Part shown: piece after piece, positions 63,675-64,000 of the stretch | Numbering within the stretch: the stretch's first letter is position 1 | How the letters are laid out: the number at the start of each line of letters is the position of its first letter | Assembly (NCBI RefSeq): GCF_001442805.1 | Contig: NZ_CP011131.1 | Span: forward strand, 2,232,001-2,296,000 | Origin: Lysobacter gummosus | GTDB lineage: Bacteria; Pseudomonadota; Gammaproteobacteria; Xanthomonadales; Xanthomonadaceae | Length of the DNA stretch: 64,000 nucleotides | Direction of reading: 5' to 3' | Made by a program: the position numbers and the translations under genes | Notes under the pieces: model-generated | The model's input: only the letters and a program-made list of their open reading frames with translations | The model's database searches: none | What the model was told of the DNA's origin: nothing

Positions 63675-63955
63675 GGCGACTCCTGGGCTGATCCGATGCG
63701 ATCAGCTTAGGGCGGTTGTGGACCCTGGGATGAGCCAGTTGCCTGGACTTATATGGAGCCAGTTTGGCCGGTTGCCCTCAGCGCCTGAGCGGCCGGGACC
63801 GGGCTGGCGAGAGATAGGCGCGGCGGTAAATTTGGGCGCGCGCTGTCGCGAACCCGCTATCGCGAGCAGGCGAAACAATGGTGGACAAGGCGCCGCGCTG
63901 ATCCGCGCGGCCGCACATTCGACTCAAGCCGGCGCCCATGCGCGCCGGCCCGGCC

Positions 63956-64000
63956 TCAATGCCCGCCCGGCGGATACTTCTCGCCGTACTTCAGCTCCAC
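63956..64000 (-). CDS. 3' end of an unidentified gene, runs off the window
   Basis: Only the last 14 codons are visible, reading VELKYGEKYPPGGH and stop. The stop position and frame use are plausible for a coding end, but 14 residues are too few to name the family. Confidence 0.4.
   Translation of the reverse strand: MELKYGEKYPPGGH

Overview
The window is high-GC chromosomal DNA from a gamma-proteobacterium of the Lysobacter type (Xanthomonadaceae/Lysobacteraceae). The main pointers are several pre-pro proteases of the alpha-lytic protease family, an unusual number of other secreted hydrolases (S8 autotransporter, lysyl-endopeptidase-like S1, M13, M14, papain-like, lipases, a PhaZ7-like PHB depolymerase), and short palindromic repeats in the intergenic spaces. 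The assignment rests on gene content read by eye. I saw no rRNA, tRNA or CRISPR array.

Layout. 1-15 kb: a partial thiolase, an S8 autotransporter protease, then a set for branched-chain acyl metabolism (leucine dehydrogenase, an alpha-carbonic anhydrase, isovaleryl-CoA dehydrogenase), a papain-like/alpha-beta-hydrolase fusion, a YXWGXW-type small protein and a fused isobutyryl-CoA mutase (IcmF). A palindromic repeat lies in frame inside the IcmF gene. 15-17 kb: a secreted protein built from Ig-like, PPC and P domains, with no catalytic domain.

17-22.6 kb: an accessory island. Three tandem cassettes each hold a small partner gene overlapping (ATGA) a zeta-toxin-like kinase gene. Cassette 1 is intact, cassette 2 has lost most of its toxin gene at a microhomology, and cassette 3 is cut by a 1.23 kb IS3-family element. 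The element is followed by the remnant of a third alpha-lytic-type protease and a membrane protein gene. 22.6-26 kb: two complete alpha-lytic-type proteases, each followed by a near-identical terminator.

26-45 kb: a GT1 glycosyltransferase, a secreted VOC-fold protein, an SAM methyltransferase, an S1 protease, an M13 peptidase, an M14 carboxypeptidase, an amidohydrolase, a small enterotoxin-A-like ADP-ribosyltransferase, a Tat-exported tyrosinase with a partner lipoprotein, a cyanovirin-N-like secreted protein, a YCII protein, a PhaZ7-like depolymerase and small secreted proteins. 45-64 kb: a LuxR-type HTH protein, an S33 hydrolase, an NTF2-like secreted protein, a beta-helix protein, a class 3 lipase, an EF-Ts-like fragment protein, a ParB-like protein, a paralogue pair of which one carries an in-frame stop, a DUF1579-like pair, a lipoprotein metallopeptidase, LysR and TetR regulators (the TetR gene beside two clear operators), VOC proteins, a GNAT enzyme and an EamA transporter.

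The best candidates for something undescribed are the zeta-toxin cassettes with a partner that does not look like epsilon or PezA, the LT-like ADP-ribosyltransferase, the papain/alpha-beta-hydrolase fusion and the repeat domesticated inside IcmF.
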